Below, in pieces: positions 8,503 to 18,090 of a DNA stretch of 64,000 nt (within the stretch, counting starts at the first letter, position 1; each line of letters opens with the position of its first letter). The position numbers and the translations under genes were made by a program. Source of the DNA: an uncultured Pelagibacteraceae bacterium (GTDB lineage Bacteria > Pseudomonadota > Alphaproteobacteria > Pelagibacterales > Pelagibacteraceae); assembly GCA_902623735.1 (NCBI GenBank), contig CACNUU010000004.1, positions 25,540 through 89,539 of the forward strand. Direction: 5' to 3'. Below the pieces are notes generated by a model, which saw only the letters and a program-made list of their open reading frames with translations, had not been told where the DNA came from and did no database searches.

Positions 8503-9050
8503 TCTTGCAAAGGAATTTTAAATAGATTTTTTTTTAATTTTTGATTTTTAATAACTGAAGACAAGTATGTGATGTTTAAATTTTGATAAATATCTAAAGT
8601 TTGCCAACCGATTAAATTATAGTTTTTGTTATCAAAAAAAATATTAATTTCATTTTCGTCTTTAAAAAAAGTATAATTAATAAATTTATTATCAATAACT
8701 CTTTCTTCAGCTTTTTTAATTTCTGAGATAATAAAATTTTTATCTAAAATATAGTTTAAAACAGTCTTTTCAATTGGATATAGATAATAACTTCCAGCAT
8801 TATTTTTAATTACAAGAGATTTACCATTTGAAATTAAAATTTTTTTATTTGCGTTATTATATTTGCAATTTATTTTTAGAGGGTATTCAATTATACACAT
8901 ACCCTGTTCAGTTTTTCCATTAATATTTTGTTCAAAATCAAATTTTATATTTTCAATACTTTTAAGATTTTGGATTATATTTTCTTTATTAAAAGAAAAT
9001 GCTTGGTTATTAAAAAAGAAAACTAAGATTATAAAAAAAAATTTTTTCAT
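8499..9050 (-). CDS. lolA: LolA-like outer-membrane lipoprotein carrier
   Basis: This 183-residue protein is likely LolA, which ferries lipoproteins across the periplasm. It has a signal peptide (MKKFFFIILVFFFNNQAFSF), then NIIQNLKSIENIKFDFEQN, which matches the LolA start where substrate-blocking strands begin, and IEYPLKINCKYN. The sequence is divergent and Lys/Asn-rich, so the call rests partly on context: lolA directly follows ftsK in many proteobacteria. Its ATG overlaps the ftsK stop by one base. Confidence 0.78.
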   Translation of the reverse strand: MKKFFFIILVFFFNNQAFSFNKENIIQNLKSIENIKFDFEQNINGKTEQGMCIIEYPLKINCKYNNANKKILISNGKSLVIKNNAGSYYLYPIEKTVLNYILDKNFIISEIKKAEERVIDNKFINYTFFKDENEINIFFDNKNYNLIGWQTLDIYQNLNITYLSSVIKNQKLKKNLFKIPLQD

Positions 9051-11140
9051 TAGAGGACATCTCTTTTACCTACGTGATTGGCTTTACTTACTATACCCTC
9101 TGCTTCCATCATATCAATAATACGGGCTGCACGGTTATACCCAATCTGAAGTTTTCTTTGTAAAAAAGAAGTTGACGCTTTACCCTCCGATTTAATTATT
9201 TCAAGTGCAGTCTCATATAACTCATCTTTATCCCCATGATTTTTAGAATTTTCACTCATTTCTTTTTCATCAGCATAATTGAGTATTTCGTCAACATAAT
9301 CAGGTTCTGCCTGCGATCTTAAAAAATTGTTTATTTTTTCAATTTCATTATCAGATACAAAAGGTGCATGTATTCTAACAATTTTATTTGCAGCTGACAT
9401 ATAAAGCATATCTCCTTTTCCTAATAATTGTTCAGCACCTTGCTCACCTAAAATTGTTCTACTATCAATCTTCGATGTAACTTGGAATGAAATACGAGTT
9501 GGAAAGTTTGCTTTTATTGTTCCAGTTATTACATCCACACTAGGCCTTTGAGTCGCCATTATTATATGAATTCCAGCAGCCCTTGCCATTTGAGATAATT
9601 TTTGAATATAGTTTTCGATTTCTTTACCTGCGACTAACATTAAATCAGACATTTCATCAACAACTACCACAATATAAGGCATTGGAAGTTTGTGTTTAGC
9701 ATTATATCCATCAATATTTCTCACACCCTCTTTTGTCATTAACCTGTACCTGCTTTCCATTTCTTTTACTACCCAACCTAAAACTGATGCAGCTTTTTTA
9801 GCTTCTGTAATTACTGGGCAAAGCAAGTGAGGAACACCTTCATAAGTAGAGAGTTCTAACATTTTTGGATCTATTAAAATAAACTTACATCTTTCTGGTG
9901 AATGTCTATAAAGTAATGATAAAATAATTGTGTTAATACAAACAGATTTTCCAGATCCAGTAGTCCCAGCAATTAGCAGATGAGGCATCGAAGCTAAATC
10001 ACCAATGATGGGCATACCAGAAATATTTTTTCCCAAGGCTATTGGTAATTTGATGTCTTTTTTTTTAAAATCTGAATGATTTAAAATTTCACTTAAATAA
10101 ACATTTTCTCTTGATAAATTTGGTAATTCAATCCCAATAGTATTACTTCCTGGAATAATAGAGATTCTAGCAGATTCTGAACTTGTATTCCTAGCAATGT
10201 CATCTGAGAGATTTATTATTTTTGAAACTTTTACACCTGCGGCAGGCTCAAATTCATTTAGGGTTACTACTGGTCCATTGCTTATTTTTTTGACTTTTCC
10301 ACTAACACCAAAATCTAATAATATTTTCTCTAAAAAATTTGGATCGATTTTCTCATTTTTATTTAATAAACCTTTGTCACTCTTAGTAGCAACGTTTAAA
10401 AGATCAATTGATGGTAAATTAAATTTAGTCTTATTTAAATTTTGTGAAGATTCAGCTTTTATAAATGGCAAATCTTCTTGTATTAAATTTTTAATTTCAT
10501 CTTGGGGAATATATTCGTTAATAATCTCACTTCTGTTTGTATAATTCTTCTCTTTTTTCTTAAATATAAAAACATAAATTTTTTTACATGAATTTAAAAA
10601 GTTTTTAATATTAAAATTTATACTAATTAAAAAAAGAACTATAGAAGTTATTAAAAAAGAATAATAAAAAAAATTGTTCAATGAATTGTTTATTTGGGTA
10701 GGAAAAAAATTACTAAAAAAGGTTCCAATAAAACCACCGCTTCCGTTAATATACAGTGTGAATGTACTAGTATAAAATAAACTAAAAAAAAGTGATCCAA
10801 TTATTAAATACATAACTGTAAAAAATGTGTTTTCTAAAATTAGAAAAATTTCTTTTTTTTTAAAAATATTTATTCCCGAAAAAAAGTAAGTAATTGGAAT
10901 TAGATATGCAATAAATCCAACACTTTGAAAAAAAAAATCGGAGATATAGCTACCTTGAATTCCCAGTAAATTCTTAATTTTTGTATTTTCTGAAAATATA
11001 AAATTTGGGTCATCAGGAGAATAACTGATTAAAGCAATAAATAACAAAATCCCTATCAAAGAGATTATTATACCAAAAATCTCTATTAATTTTTTTATAA
11101 TAAAAAATAATACTGTATTTGCTAGTTTTTTTATATCCAT
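9050..11140 (-). CDS. ftsK: DNA translocase FtsK
   Basis: FtsK couples septation to chromosome dimer resolution. The N-terminal 200 or so residues hold about four membrane helices. The motor shows Walker A GTTGSGKSVCIN and Walker B YIVVVVDEMSDLML, with LIDPKMLELSTYEGVPHL and ATQRPSVDVITG between and after. The C-terminal winged-helix gamma domain follows (FLQRKLQIGYNRAARIIDMM). With the ATG at 11140 the protein has 696 residues. It is short because the usual Pro/Gln-rich linker is reduced. An upstream in-frame ATG at 11173 would add 11 residues. Confidence 0.95.
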   Translation of the reverse strand: MDIKKLANTVLFFIIKKLIEIFGIIISLIGILLFIALISYSPDDPNFIFSENTKIKNLLGIQGSYISDFFFQSVGFIAYLIPITYFFSGINIFKKKEIFLILENTFFTVMYLIIGSLFFSLFYTSTFTLYINGSGGFIGTFFSNFFPTQINNSLNNFFYYSFLITSIVLFLISINFNIKNFLNSCKKIYVFIFKKKEKNYTNRSEIINEYIPQDEIKNLIQEDLPFIKAESSQNLNKTKFNLPSIDLLNVATKSDKGLLNKNEKIDPNFLEKILLDFGVSGKVKKISNGPVVTLNEFEPAAGVKVSKIINLSDDIARNTSSESARISIIPGSNTIGIELPNLSRENVYLSEILNHSDFKKKDIKLPIALGKNISGMPIIGDLASMPHLLIAGTTGSGKSVCINTIILSLLYRHSPERCKFILIDPKMLELSTYEGVPHLLCPVITEAKKAASVLGWVVKEMESRYRLMTKEGVRNIDGYNAKHKLPMPYIVVVVDEMSDLMLVAGKEIENYIQKLSQMARAAGIHIIMATQRPSVDVITGTIKANFPTRISFQVTSKIDSRTILGEQGAEQLLGKGDMLYMSAANKIVRIHAPFVSDNEIEKINNFLRSQAEPDYVDEILNYADEKEMSENSKNHGDKDELYETALEIIKSEGKASTSFLQRKLQIGYNRAARIIDMMEAEGIVSKANHVGKRDVL

Positions 11141-11203
11141 TTTCAATGAATCAAATTTACCACTTTGTATCATCTAATTTTTATTGTTAAAATTAAAATT
11201 ATT

Positions 11204-12262
11204 ATGAATGTTTGTATATTAGGTGACGGCTTGACTAGTTTATCTTTAGCAAAAGCTTTGGTAAATTTGGAAATAAATGTTGATGTTATATCTCATAAAA
11301 AAATTGATAAATTAGATAATACTAGAACACTCGGTCTATCGCGGAGTAATATTGAATTCTTTAACAAAAATATCGTTAATATTGATAAATTATTATGGAA
11401 AATTAAAAAAATTGCAATTTTTAATGATAACTCAAAAAATAATGAATTAATTAATTTTGATAATAGTAAAGAATATCTATTTGCAACAATTAAAAATAAG
11501 GAATTCTATAATCTTTTGTATTTAAGTTTGATTAAATCAAAAATTTTTAATTTCAAAAAAAAATTGATTTTATCGAAATACAATCTAATTATAAATTGTG
11601 ATCCAAAAAATCTTATAACTAAAAAGTTTTTTTTCAAAAATATAAGGAAAAATTATGATAGTTTTGCTTACACCACAATTATAGAACATAAAAAATTAAT
11701 AAATAATAATACAGCAATGCAGATTTTTACTAAACGGGGTCCTTTGGCATTTTTACCTTTATCAGATACAAAAACATCAATTGTTTATTCTTATAAAGGA
11801 AAAAAGATAAGTAATATTTTCGAATTAGTAAATTTTTATAATAAGAAATACTCTATAAAAAAATTTAATGAATACAAAACTTTTGAATTAAGATCATCGA
11901 ATTTACGAAATTACTACCATCAAAATATTTTAGCTTTTGGTGACTTATTGCATAGAATACATCCACTGGCTGGACAAGGTTTTAATATGTCAGTAAGAGA
12001 TATTAAAGAATTAGTTAAAATAATAAGATTTAAAATTAACCATGGTTTGAGTCTAGACAGTTCAGTTTGTATAGATTTTGAAAAAAATACAAAACATAAA
12101 AATTATATTTTTTCAAATTCAATAGACTTTTTATATGAATTTTTTAACTTTGAGCGAAAAATTAAAAGTAATATTTTAAGCAAAACAATTAAACTTTTAG
12201 GTGCGCAAAAATCTACAAATAAAATTTTCACAGAACTAGCTGATAATGGAATAGTATTTTAG
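11204..12262 (+). CDS. UbiH/UbiF-family FAD monooxygenase
   Basis: This is a probable ubiquinone-ring hydroxylase of the UbiH/COQ6 group. The 352-residue protein begins MNVCILGDGLTSLSLAKAL, a slightly degenerate FAD-binding loop, and has the diagnostic GDLLHRIHPLAGQGFNMSVRD near residue 250. The middle is unusually Lys/Asn-rich and short for the family (usually about 390-400). I take the ATG at 11204; an earlier in-frame ATG overlaps the ftsK leader. Which ring position it hydroxylates is not clear. Confidence 0.8.
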   Translation: MNVCILGDGLTSLSLAKALVNLEINVDVISHKKIDKLDNTRTLGLSRSNIEFFNKNIVNIDKLLWKIKKIAIFNDNSKNNELINFDNSKEYLFATIKNKEFYNLLYLSLIKSKIFNFKKKLILSKYNLIINCDPKNLITKKFFFKNIRKNYDSFAYTTIIEHKKLINNNTAMQIFTKRGPLAFLPLSDTKTSIVYSYKGKKISNIFELVNFYNKKYSIKKFNEYKTFELRSSNLRNYYHQNILAFGDLLHRIHPLAGQGFNMSVRDIKELVKIIRFKINHGLSLDSSVCIDFEKNTKHKNYIFSNSIDFLYEFFNFERKIKSNILSKTIKLLGAQKSTNKIFTELADNGIVF

Positions 12263-12901
12263 TTATTGTACTGTTGTATTATTATAATTGTCAAAAGTGT
12301 ATGTAGTTAATATTTGAGATATTTTAGACTTTCTAATATCTAGATTTTCTGCCTCTAGTAAAATTTGTTTTTCTTCGAGTGTAAAAGGAGAAGCCATAGC
12401 CAAAGCATTTATTGTTTCATCCAAACTTTGTTTTTCTAAAGCTTTCCAATTAATTATAAAACCTCTTTTTTCAAACAAGTTTTTTAAATCTTTAAAAATT
12501 AATTCTAGGTCAGAAAATTTAATATTTTCTTTTTTTTCACCTAAATCATTCAAGAAATTTTTTGTATCAATTTTACATTCTCTATATTTTTTAACTGATT
12601 TTATTTCCTCAATTATTTGAAATCTAATTAAACCTTTGAGTTCAATTACATATCTTCCATCATCAGTTTCTTTGAAAGCAGTAATTTTTCCTAAACATCC
12701 TATTTTGTAGAGTTCAGGAATTTGAACATTGCCTTTTGTCGTTTTAGGTTGAATCATACCAATGTATTTATCTGACTTCATACTATCATTGATCATTTCA
12801 ATATATCTTGGTTCAAAAATATTTAATGGAACAGTTGTCTTAGGAAAAATAATAAAATTACTTAGAGGAAATACTGGTATTATATCAGGAAAGTTATTCA
12901 T
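12263..12901 (-). CDS. LON substrate-binding-domain protein
   Basis: This 212-residue protein has only the N-terminal domain of Lon protease and no ATPase or peptidase part. The pattern FPLSNFIIFPKTTVPLNIFEPRYIEMI is typical (seen as FPLSNFIIFP then PLNIFEPRYIEMI), followed by IGMIQPK and GCLGKITAFKETDDGRYVI. Stand-alone LON-domain proteins are common in Alphaproteobacteria; their function is undefined. It ends on the base after the UbiH-like gene ends, convergent with it. Confidence 0.85.
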   Translation of the reverse strand: MNNFPDIIPVFPLSNFIIFPKTTVPLNIFEPRYIEMINDSMKSDKYIGMIQPKTTKGNVQIPELYKIGCLGKITAFKETDDGRYVIELKGLIRFQIIEEIKSVKKYRECKIDTKNFLNDLGEKKENIKFSDLELIFKDLKNLFEKRGFIINWKALEKQSLDETINALAMASPFTLEEKQILLEAENLDIRKSKISQILTTYTFDNYNNTTVQ

Positions 12902-12948
12902 AACTTAATTTGTAACAAAAATTTAATTATTCATCTATAATAAATTCA

Positions 12949-13794
12949 ATGATTTTTTGGATAGCATCATACCCAAAAAGTGGGAACACATGGCTTAGAG
13001 CACTAATAAGCTCTTACTATTTTTCAAAAGAAGGATTTTTTAAGAAAGAAATATTAAAAAACATAGATCAATTTCCTGAAAAAATACATTTTTCTTATTT
13101 TAATTATGATCCTAAAGATATTACTGGTACAACACAATTTTGGATCAAAGCACAAGAAAAAATTAACTCAGACAAAAAAGTAAAATTTTTTAAAACACAT
13201 AATATTTTTGGAGAAATTAATAAACAACCATTTACAAATAAATTAAATTCTATTGCCTGCATTTATATTGTTAGAGATCCAAGAAATGTGATAACATCTT
13301 TAAAAAATCATTACGAGTTATCTTACGATGAGGCATATGATTTTATTACTAATGAAAAAAAATATATTTATGATCAACACAAACTAAATGATTATAGTGA
13401 TTTTCAATTCATAGGTTCATGGAAAACAAATTTTCAATCTTGGAAATATCAAAAAGAGATACCAATAAAATTCATTAAATATGAGAATTTATTAAATGAA
13501 ACTTTTACTACTGCTTTAGGTGTAGTGGAATTTGTTAATAAAATACTTAAAAATAAAAAAAGTGTCGATAAAAAAAAATTAGAAAATGTAGTAAATTCCA
13601 CATCATTTGAAAGATTAAAAAAAGAAGAGACCATTGAAGGTTTTTCAGAAGCGATTATTTCTAGACAAAAAGATAAAAAGATACCGTTTTTTTATTTAGG
13701 TCCTAAAAATGATTGGAAAAAAATTTTAGATAAAAAAATTCAAAACCAATTAAATAAGGTTTTTATGAAAAATTTAAAAGAACTTCTTTATTGA
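12949..13794 (+). CDS. Sulfotransferase-domain protein
   Basis: This 281-residue protein probably transfers sulfate from PAPS. The 5'-phosphosulfate loop is visible as ASYPKSGNTWLRALI at residues 4-18, and the 3'-phosphate-binding motif as YIVRDPRNVITSLKNHY near residue 105. FKTHN after strand 2 fits the acid/base region. The acceptor could be a polysaccharide, lipid or small alcohol; nothing nearby decides it. It stands alone between a convergent pair and a tRNA. Confidence 0.84.
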   Translation: MIFWIASYPKSGNTWLRALISSYYFSKEGFFKKEILKNIDQFPEKIHFSYFNYDPKDITGTTQFWIKAQEKINSDKKVKFFKTHNIFGEINKQPFTNKLNSIACIYIVRDPRNVITSLKNHYELSYDEAYDFITNEKKYIYDQHKLNDYSDFQFIGSWKTNFQSWKYQKEIPIKFIKYENLLNETFTTALGVVEFVNKILKNKKSVDKKKLENVVNSTSFERLKKEETIEGFSEAIISRQKDKKIPFFYLGPKNDWKKILDKKIQNQLNKVFMKNLKELLY

Positions 13795-13843
13795 TACTTG
13801 CTAAATTTTTAAAAAGCTAATACTTTTGTTACTTATAAAACAA

Positions 13844-13918
13844 GCGGGCATAGCTCAGTGGTAGAGCGTCTCGTTGCCAACGAGAAGGTCGAGGGTTCGA
13901 CCCCCTTTGCCCGCTCCA
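13844..13918 (+). tRNA. tRNA-Gly (anticodon GCC)
   Basis: A 75-base cloverleaf can be drawn. The acceptor stem GCGGGCA pairs with TGCCCGC, followed by discriminator T and an encoded CCA. The D arm contains AGCTCAGTGGTAGAGC. The anticodon stem TCTCG/CGAGA encloses TTGCCAA, giving anticodon GCC. The T arm is GAGGGTTCGACCCCC, with the usual TTCGA loop. The gene reads GGC/GGT glycine codons. A protein gene begins five bases after the CCA. Confidence 0.98.
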
Positions 13919-13923
13919 ATATT

Positions 13924-14268
13924 ATGTCTGACTTATTAAATAAAAAATGTGTTCCATGTGAAGGTGGTGTAACAGCATTTGATATTTCTGAAATACACAA
14001 ATATCAAAAAAAAGTAGATGGATGGGATGTTGTTAAAAATGAAAAAGATATCTATTTTTTGGAAAAAAAATTTAATTTTAAAAATTTTTTAGAGAGTCAG
14101 AAATTTGTAAATTTAGTCGGAAAAGTTTCAGAAGAAGAGGGCCACCATCCAGATATTATGTTCGGATGGGGCTATGCAAAAGTCAGTATAACCACTCATG
14201 CAATATCAGGTTTATCTGAAAACGATTTTATTTTAGCAGCAAAAATTGATAAAGGTGCTAGTGTCTAA
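13924..14268 (+). CDS. phhB: Pterin-4a-carbinolamine dehydratase
   Basis: The enzyme dehydrates 4a-hydroxytetrahydropterin. The 114-residue protein (ATG at 13924) contains the catalytic signature EEEGHHPDIMFGWGYAKVSI, then TTHAISGLSENDFILAAKID. The start is N-terminal to CVPCEGG, common in proteobacterial members. There is no phenylalanine hydroxylase in the window, so it may serve another pterin or moonlight. It begins five bases after tRNA-Gly and has no room for its own promoter or ribosome-binding site; its end overlaps purH by 11 bases. Confidence 0.93.
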   Translation: MSDLLNKKCVPCEGGVTAFDISEIHKYQKKVDGWDVVKNEKDIYFLEKKFNFKNFLESQKFVNLVGKVSEEEGHHPDIMFGWGYAKVSITTHAISGLSENDFILAAKIDKGASV

Positions 14269-15793
14269 AATGTCTAGTATTTGAAAAAATTAATACAGTT
14301 TTTGTATCATTTGCAAATTTTATAATTTCTTTATCATTGATTGATCCCTCGGGCTGAACAACAGCTGTGACACCAGATTGTATTAATTTTTCAATTCCAT
14401 CTACAAATGGGAAAAAAGCATCAGAGGCAGCAACTATATTCTCTTTAATTTTACTAAATTTTTTCATTTTTTTGACAGCAATCTCACAGCTATCAATTCT
14501 GCTTGGCTGGCCAGAGCCAATACCTACTATCGCTTCGCCAGCTGCTAGCACGATTGCATTTGATTTAACATATCGACAAACATTAAATGCAAAAATTAAA
14601 TCATCAAATTGAGTTTTATTAGGCTTAATTTTAGAAACAATCTTAAAGTCTTTTTTTGTAAATATTTTATCATCCTCAGATTGAACTAAAATTGACTCAT
14701 TGATTGAATTAAATTTTAAATTTTTATTTAATTTATAATTAGTAGTATCAATTAATCTCAAATTTTTTTTTTTCTTTAATATTTTTAGAGCTTCTTTCTC
14801 AAAACCATTTGCTGAAATTACCTCTAAAAAAATCTTGTTCATTTCAAATGCAACTTTTTTGTTTACCTTGAAATTACAAGAAACAACACCACCAAAAGCA
14901 CTAATTGGATCACAAGCCAAAGCTGATTTATAACTTTCTAAATTATTTTTCTTAATAGAAACGCCACAAGGATTTGCGTGTTTGACAATTACTGTACCAC
15001 TATTTTTTTGAAAAGATCTTGAAATAGTTAATGCAGCAAATAAATCATTGTAATTATTATAACTTAGTGGTTTTCCATGAATTTTATCTATTCCAATTTC
15101 CTTTCTATTTGAATAAATTGCACTTATTTGATGGGGGTTTTCTCCATATCTTAATTTTTCGACGAGATTTCCATAAATAATTTTTTTTTGAGGAAAATCT
15201 GTCTTGGTAATTTTGTTGAAATAATTTGTTATAATGGAGTCATAGTGTGAAGTTTCCGTAAATGCTAATTTTGACATTTTTTCTCTAAATTTAAGGGAAG
15301 TTGAACCATTATTTTTCTTTAATTCATCTATCAAATCAGGATATTGCGTTTTAGAAATAATTACAGTTACATCTTCATAGTTTTTGGCAGCAGATCTAAC
15401 CATTGTAGGGCCACCTACGTCTATATTTTCAATAATTTTTTTATGACTTTTTGTTGTCTCAAGAATTTCTTCAAATGGATAAAAATTAATAATTACTAAG
15501 TCTATATTTTCATAATTATTTAATTTCATTTCTTTATTATGAAATTTATTATTTCTTTTATTCAAAATACCTGCATGAATTTTAGGATGTAAAGTTTTGA
15601 CTCTTCCATTCAAAATTTCATTTGAACCAGTAAAATCTGAAACCTCTGTACACTTAAAATTAAGACGTTTTATCTCTTTATAAGTACCACCTGAACTAAT
15701 TATCTTAACATTATTTTTTTTTAAAGTTTGTAATAAAATCTTTAAATTACTCTTATCATAAACAGAAATTAGTGCTGTCCGAATTTTTTTCAT
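14258..15793 (-). CDS. purH: Bifunctional AICAR formyltransferase/IMP cyclohydrolase PurH
   Basis: PurH performs the last two steps of IMP synthesis. The 511-residue protein has the N-terminal IMP cyclohydrolase (MKKIRTALISVYDKS, then SSGGT and GRVKTLHPKIHAGIL) and the C-terminal formyltransferase (VKHANPCGVSI with the catalytic Lys-His, SAFGGVVSCN, GIGSGQPSRID, SDAFFPF). I start at the ATG overlapping the upstream stop (TAATG). The order rpe - heparinase-like - purH is familiar from Alphaproteobacteria. Confidence 0.97.
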   Translation of the reverse strand: MKKIRTALISVYDKSNLKILLQTLKKNNVKIISSGGTYKEIKRLNFKCTEVSDFTGSNEILNGRVKTLHPKIHAGILNKRNNKFHNKEMKLNNYENIDLVIINFYPFEEILETTKSHKKIIENIDVGGPTMVRSAAKNYEDVTVIISKTQYPDLIDELKKNNGSTSLKFREKMSKLAFTETSHYDSIITNYFNKITKTDFPQKKIIYGNLVEKLRYGENPHQISAIYSNRKEIGIDKIHGKPLSYNNYNDLFAALTISRSFQKNSGTVIVKHANPCGVSIKKNNLESYKSALACDPISAFGGVVSCNFKVNKKVAFEMNKIFLEVISANGFEKEALKILKKKKNLRLIDTTNYKLNKNLKFNSINESILVQSEDDKIFTKKDFKIVSKIKPNKTQFDDLIFAFNVCRYVKSNAIVLAAGEAIVGIGSGQPSRIDSCEIAVKKMKKFSKIKENIVAASDAFFPFVDGIEKLIQSGVTAVVQPEGSINDKEIIKFANDTKTVLIFSNTRHFRH

Positions 15794-17403
15794 TATATTT
15801 TTTCTAACTTCCACTTAATATCTTCTATCTGATTATTTGAAATACCAGAAATGAAAATATTTTGGTTTTCAGTGTATAAATTTTTATTACCGAAATATAG
15901 ACCATTATCAATATTAATATCAAAACTTTCACAAGTAAATTTCCATCCTTGATCATCCAATTCAATTAATATTGATTTATTATCTTGAGTTTTCATTAAT
16001 TTAATAGATGGTTCTAAATGAAATCTGATATCAAATTTGAAGTTATGATTATTTTTCTTTTTTATTATTTTATCGTAACCAATAAAAATCATACGATCAG
16101 GATAAAACTCAATCTCTCTTTCATGGATTGAATTAAATTTCTTCAGATAGCCGTCATGTGATCCAATTATTTTCCAATAATTTTTTTCAAAAATTACTTG
16201 TCTTTTTAAAATTTTCAAACCTCTTTGTAAAAGATTGATATTTCTCGTCTTATGAAATTTACATGAGGAATGATCATCAATTACTAATGTGTTTTGAGAG
16301 GCAGAGGACTTTGATATTTCATTAAGCTTTATGTTGTCTTTATTGTAGTATCCACAGTTAGTAATTAATTTTTTTTGATTAGAAAGTATCTCAAATGACA
16401 AAGATCCAGCCTGATAATCCTTTGTATATTTTGACACAGGAGGATTACCAGCATCCATAATTAAGCATATTTTCTTATTTCTAAGAATAAAATATCCACC
16501 AAAATCTAAATTTTCGTTTTTAAACTTGTACCCCAACCTTTTTAGATAGTTGTCAAAATCTTTATTATTTGAGTTATTATTTCCATTAAATAAAAGGTCA
16601 TAGTTAGTATTTTGCCAAGTAAAATTATATCCTTGACCAAGGTGAAAAATATTTTCATCAATGTACTCTGGGATTGAAACTTGAGATTCTTTAAACCACT
16701 CTCTAATTAAAATAAAATATTTAAGATAGAATGTAAGTTGTTTTATATTCCTTGATTTTGGAAACCCTTCATTATCTAAAGATGATTTTGAAATTTTTTT
16801 CAAAATATCTAAACCAAAAGCTAGATAATTTTTTTCATCTTTGTAACTTAAGCCAACTAAAATAATTGAGGCACAGCCTATTATTTTATCATCAATAGAT
16901 TTTGATTTGTTTATTTCGTTAATTAAATGATTTGTCTGTTTTTTAATCATCATATTAAACTTATTTTTGTATTTGGTACTTCCTCCATCAAATGAAAGAT
17001 TGTGACAAGATAACCAAGCTATTATTCGTTTAGCTGTTAAGTCAAAATCCCAACTTTTAGAATTAAATTTGTAATTATAATGAATCCAATTTTCTATTAC
17101 CGAATGTATTTCTGTGCTGGATGATTTTAGGTCAAGATTAAAAAACCAATAAAAACTATTTAAGTTTTTAAAGTCTTTTTTTTTTATTTTATTGTTTTTC
17201 CAAATTTCATCTAAAAAATAATCTTCAATTTTAAATCTTTTTTCCTGATATTTAATCAATGAACTTAATAAGTGGGGACTTGGCTTATAAATAAAATCTG
17301 TATCTAAAATTTTTGAAATTTTTCTATCATAAAATTTAGAGTTAAGGTAAAATTTTCTAAATTTATTTAATATATTAGAAAAAAAAGAACCTATATAAAT
17401 CAT
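15793..17403 (-). CDS. Heparinase II/III-like protein
   Basis: This 536-residue protein resembles the heparinase II/III family regularly found between rpe or rsmB and purH in Alphaproteobacteria. The N-terminal half is helical (toroid-like), with NSFYWFFNLDLKS and NWIHYNYKFNSKSWDFD. The C-terminal half is strand-rich, with GGYFILRNKKICLIMDAGNPP, DYQAGSLSFEI and SSASQNTLVID. No signal peptide is obvious. Lyase activity is not established for this subgroup; a role in envelope polysaccharide handling is inference. It is coupled to both neighbours by TAATG overlaps. Confidence 0.8.
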   Translation of the reverse strand: MIYIGSFFSNILNKFRKFYLNSKFYDRKISKILDTDFIYKPSPHLLSSLIKYQEKRFKIEDYFLDEIWKNNKIKKKDFKNLNSFYWFFNLDLKSSSTEIHSVIENWIHYNYKFNSKSWDFDLTAKRIIAWLSCHNLSFDGGSTKYKNKFNMMIKKQTNHLINEINKSKSIDDKIIGCASIILVGLSYKDEKNYLAFGLDILKKISKSSLDNEGFPKSRNIKQLTFYLKYFILIREWFKESQVSIPEYIDENIFHLGQGYNFTWQNTNYDLLFNGNNNSNNKDFDNYLKRLGYKFKNENLDFGGYFILRNKKICLIMDAGNPPVSKYTKDYQAGSLSFEILSNQKKLITNCGYYNKDNIKLNEISKSSASQNTLVIDDHSSCKFHKTRNINLLQRGLKILKRQVIFEKNYWKIIGSHDGYLKKFNSIHEREIEFYPDRMIFIGYDKIIKKKNNHNFKFDIRFHLEPSIKLMKTQDNKSILIELDDQGWKFTCESFDINIDNGLYFGNKNLYTENQNIFISGISNNQIEDIKWKLEKI

Positions 17404-18062
17404 TAATGAGATTTTAATAATTCAATATTTTTCTTTATATCTCCATTATTACTTTTGAATATTGTTGTACCCGAAACAAGAATATTCGCTCCTGAGTCAA
17501 TAGCTAATTTTGAATTTTCAAAATTTATGCCACCATCAATTTCGATATCAAAATTTAATTTTTTTTCATCTTTTAAAATTTTTAATTTTTTGACTTTTTC
17601 TAAAACTTCAGGCATAAATTTCTGGCCACCAAATCCTGGATTTACACTCATAATTAGAACCAAATCAATATCGTCAAGTAGGTCTGAGATTAAATCTATT
17701 TTAGATTCTGGATTTAAACACACCCCTGCTTTTTTTTTTAGTCCTTTGATTTTCAAAATGGAGGATTTTAAATTATCAGTTGCTTCTGGATGTATTGTAA
17801 TAATGTCTGCACCAGCATTTGCAAAATCTTCGATATATTTATGAACGGGTGAAATCATTAAATGTACATCAAATGTTAATGATGAATACTTTCTTAGAGC
17901 CTTAATAACTGGAGGACCAATCGTTAAGTTAGGAACAAAATGACCATCCATAACATCAACATGAATCATGTCAGCTCCTGCTTGTTCCAGTTTTTTAATC
18001 TCACTGCCAAGTTCACTAAAATCAGCAGATAGAATAGAAGGTGAAATTTTAATTTTTTTCAT
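17403..18062 (-). CDS. rpe: Ribulose-phosphate 3-epimerase
   Basis: Rpe interconverts ribulose-5-phosphate and xylulose-5-phosphate. The 219-residue TIM barrel shows SPSILSADFSELGSEI, HVDVMDGHFVPNLTIGP (catalytic Asp and metal His), DVHLMI, VNPGFGGQKFMP and IDGGIN. Length and motifs are normal. It is first of three minus-strand genes running rpe, heparinase-like, purH. Confidence 0.97.
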   Translation of the reverse strand: MKKIKISPSILSADFSELGSEIKKLEQAGADMIHVDVMDGHFVPNLTIGPPVIKALRKYSSLTFDVHLMISPVHKYIEDFANAGADIITIHPEATDNLKSSILKIKGLKKKAGVCLNPESKIDLISDLLDDIDLVLIMSVNPGFGGQKFMPEVLEKVKKLKILKDEKKLNFDIEIDGGINFENSKLAIDSGANILVSGTTIFKSNNGDIKKNIELLKSH

Positions 18063-18090
18063 TGATAGCTAAAACTACTAGTATCAATTT

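Noticed and set aside
10197..10544. Plus-strand open frame opposite ftsK
   Set aside because: The strand opposite carries the FtsK motor-domain start; the plus translation shows no domain and no start context.
13858..13923. phhB start inside the tRNA
   Set aside because: The in-frame upstream start would translate tRNA sequence; the ATG at 13924 gives a typical family N-terminus.
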